A DNA stretch of 21,235 nucleotides, from assembly GCA_009801015.1 (NCBI GenBank), contig VHZZ01001187.1, positions 121,140 through 142,374 on the forward strand, given 5' to 3'. Origin of the DNA: Silene noctiflora. Lineage: Eukaryota; Streptophyta; Magnoliopsida; Caryophyllales; Caryophyllaceae. Each line of letters starts with the position of its first letter. Within the stretch, counting starts at the first letter, position 1. Under the pieces are notes generated by a model. It worked only from the letters and a program-made list of their open reading frames with translations. It did not search any database and was not told the DNA's origin. Of the stretch, positions 20,836 through 21,235 are shown in pieces. Made by a program: the position numbers and the translations under genes.

Positions 20836-21235
20836 CTAGTTTTATCCCGTGCAAAATTGCACGGAAATGCTTTATCTAAATTGTGATTTTATTTAGTTTT
20901 TTAACGAAAATGCTACTACTCTGTATATATTAAGGTCTATATAATTGATCATCGCGTAAAAGAGTCAAGTATGATAGTAACTAATTACCAATCGTCCTAA
21001 CTTTTCGTCAGAAAATTTTGGTCAATATTTTATGTCTTTTGAGTGTTTGTACTTTGTTGTAGTCTGNTTCTCTTTCACCTAGTCCTAACCCTATAACTCA
21101 TACCCCAATTTATCATCAAAAAGTTCACCTTTATTTATTACAAAATTATGTCTAGCTTATTTTTAAAATTTCGACATACATCGCATCTTCACTTCAGTCC
21201 TATGTTTTTGCACAAAATTTGTTTAAAAACCAATA
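20836..21235 (-). mobile_element. Second Helitron 3' terminus, body running off the right edge
   Basis: Read on the minus strand: CCGTGCAA (20864-20857) and TTGCACGG (20854-20847) form an 8-bp hairpin with a 2-nt loop. GATAAAA and CTAG (20839-20836) follow, then T (complement of 20835). This is the Helitron 3' layout. The 5' end is not in the window and no coding was seen. One undetermined base (n) is at 21067. Confidence 0.62.

Overview
This window reads as nuclear DNA of a flowering plant. The genes are split by AT-rich introns with GT..AG borders, and the products belong to plant families (xylem papain-like protease, PHT1 phosphate transporter, glutamate receptor-like protein, mitochondrial KAS). 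The repeats are plant types: a Cassandra solo LTR carrying 5S rRNA-like sequence, Helitron ends, a Stowaway remnant and 'tactccgtat'-type words. These repeat words and the protein style suggest a Caryophyllales species (spinach, beet or pink relatives). That is a low-confidence impression from sequence style only.

Layout. (1) 1-3761, minus strand: the first eight coding exons of a mitochondrial beta-ketoacyl-ACP synthase. The gene runs off the left edge, and a Helitron 3' terminus lies in its last visible intron. (2) 3762-5331: a divergent intergenic region with a Cassandra-type solo LTR (4375-4697) and an ATT microsatellite. (3) 5332-7404, plus strand: a complete four-exon XCP1/XCP2-like cysteine protease. 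(4) 7779-9676, minus strand: a complete two-exon PHT1 phosphate/H+ symporter closest to PHT1;8/PHT1;9, convergent with the protease, with two PHR1-type (P1BS) sites upstream. (5) 9677-12086: no gene seen; short repeats and a 70-bp Stowaway remnant. (6) 12087-13164, minus strand: a small alpha-crystallin-domain protein of the IDM3/ACD22.3 type. Its promoter and a non-coding first exon probably lie 3.3 kb upstream at about 16.5 kb, separated by a repeat-rich leader intron. (7) 17719-19982, minus strand: a compact four-exon glutamate receptor-like gene. It encodes a signal peptide and the S1/S2 ligand-binding core with three membrane helices, but no amino-terminal domain and no pore loop. (8) 20836-21235: the 3' terminus of a second Helitron, extending off the right edge.

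The genes do not form an operon-like or pathway cluster; each is an independent plant transcription unit. The most unusual object is the short GLR. It looks intact (open frame, consistent splice sites, TATA box close upstream), but it has lost the parts that make GLRs channels, so it may be a membrane-tethered ligand-binding protein. All gene models were spliced by hand from protein-family similarity and GT/AG borders; no transcript data were available.
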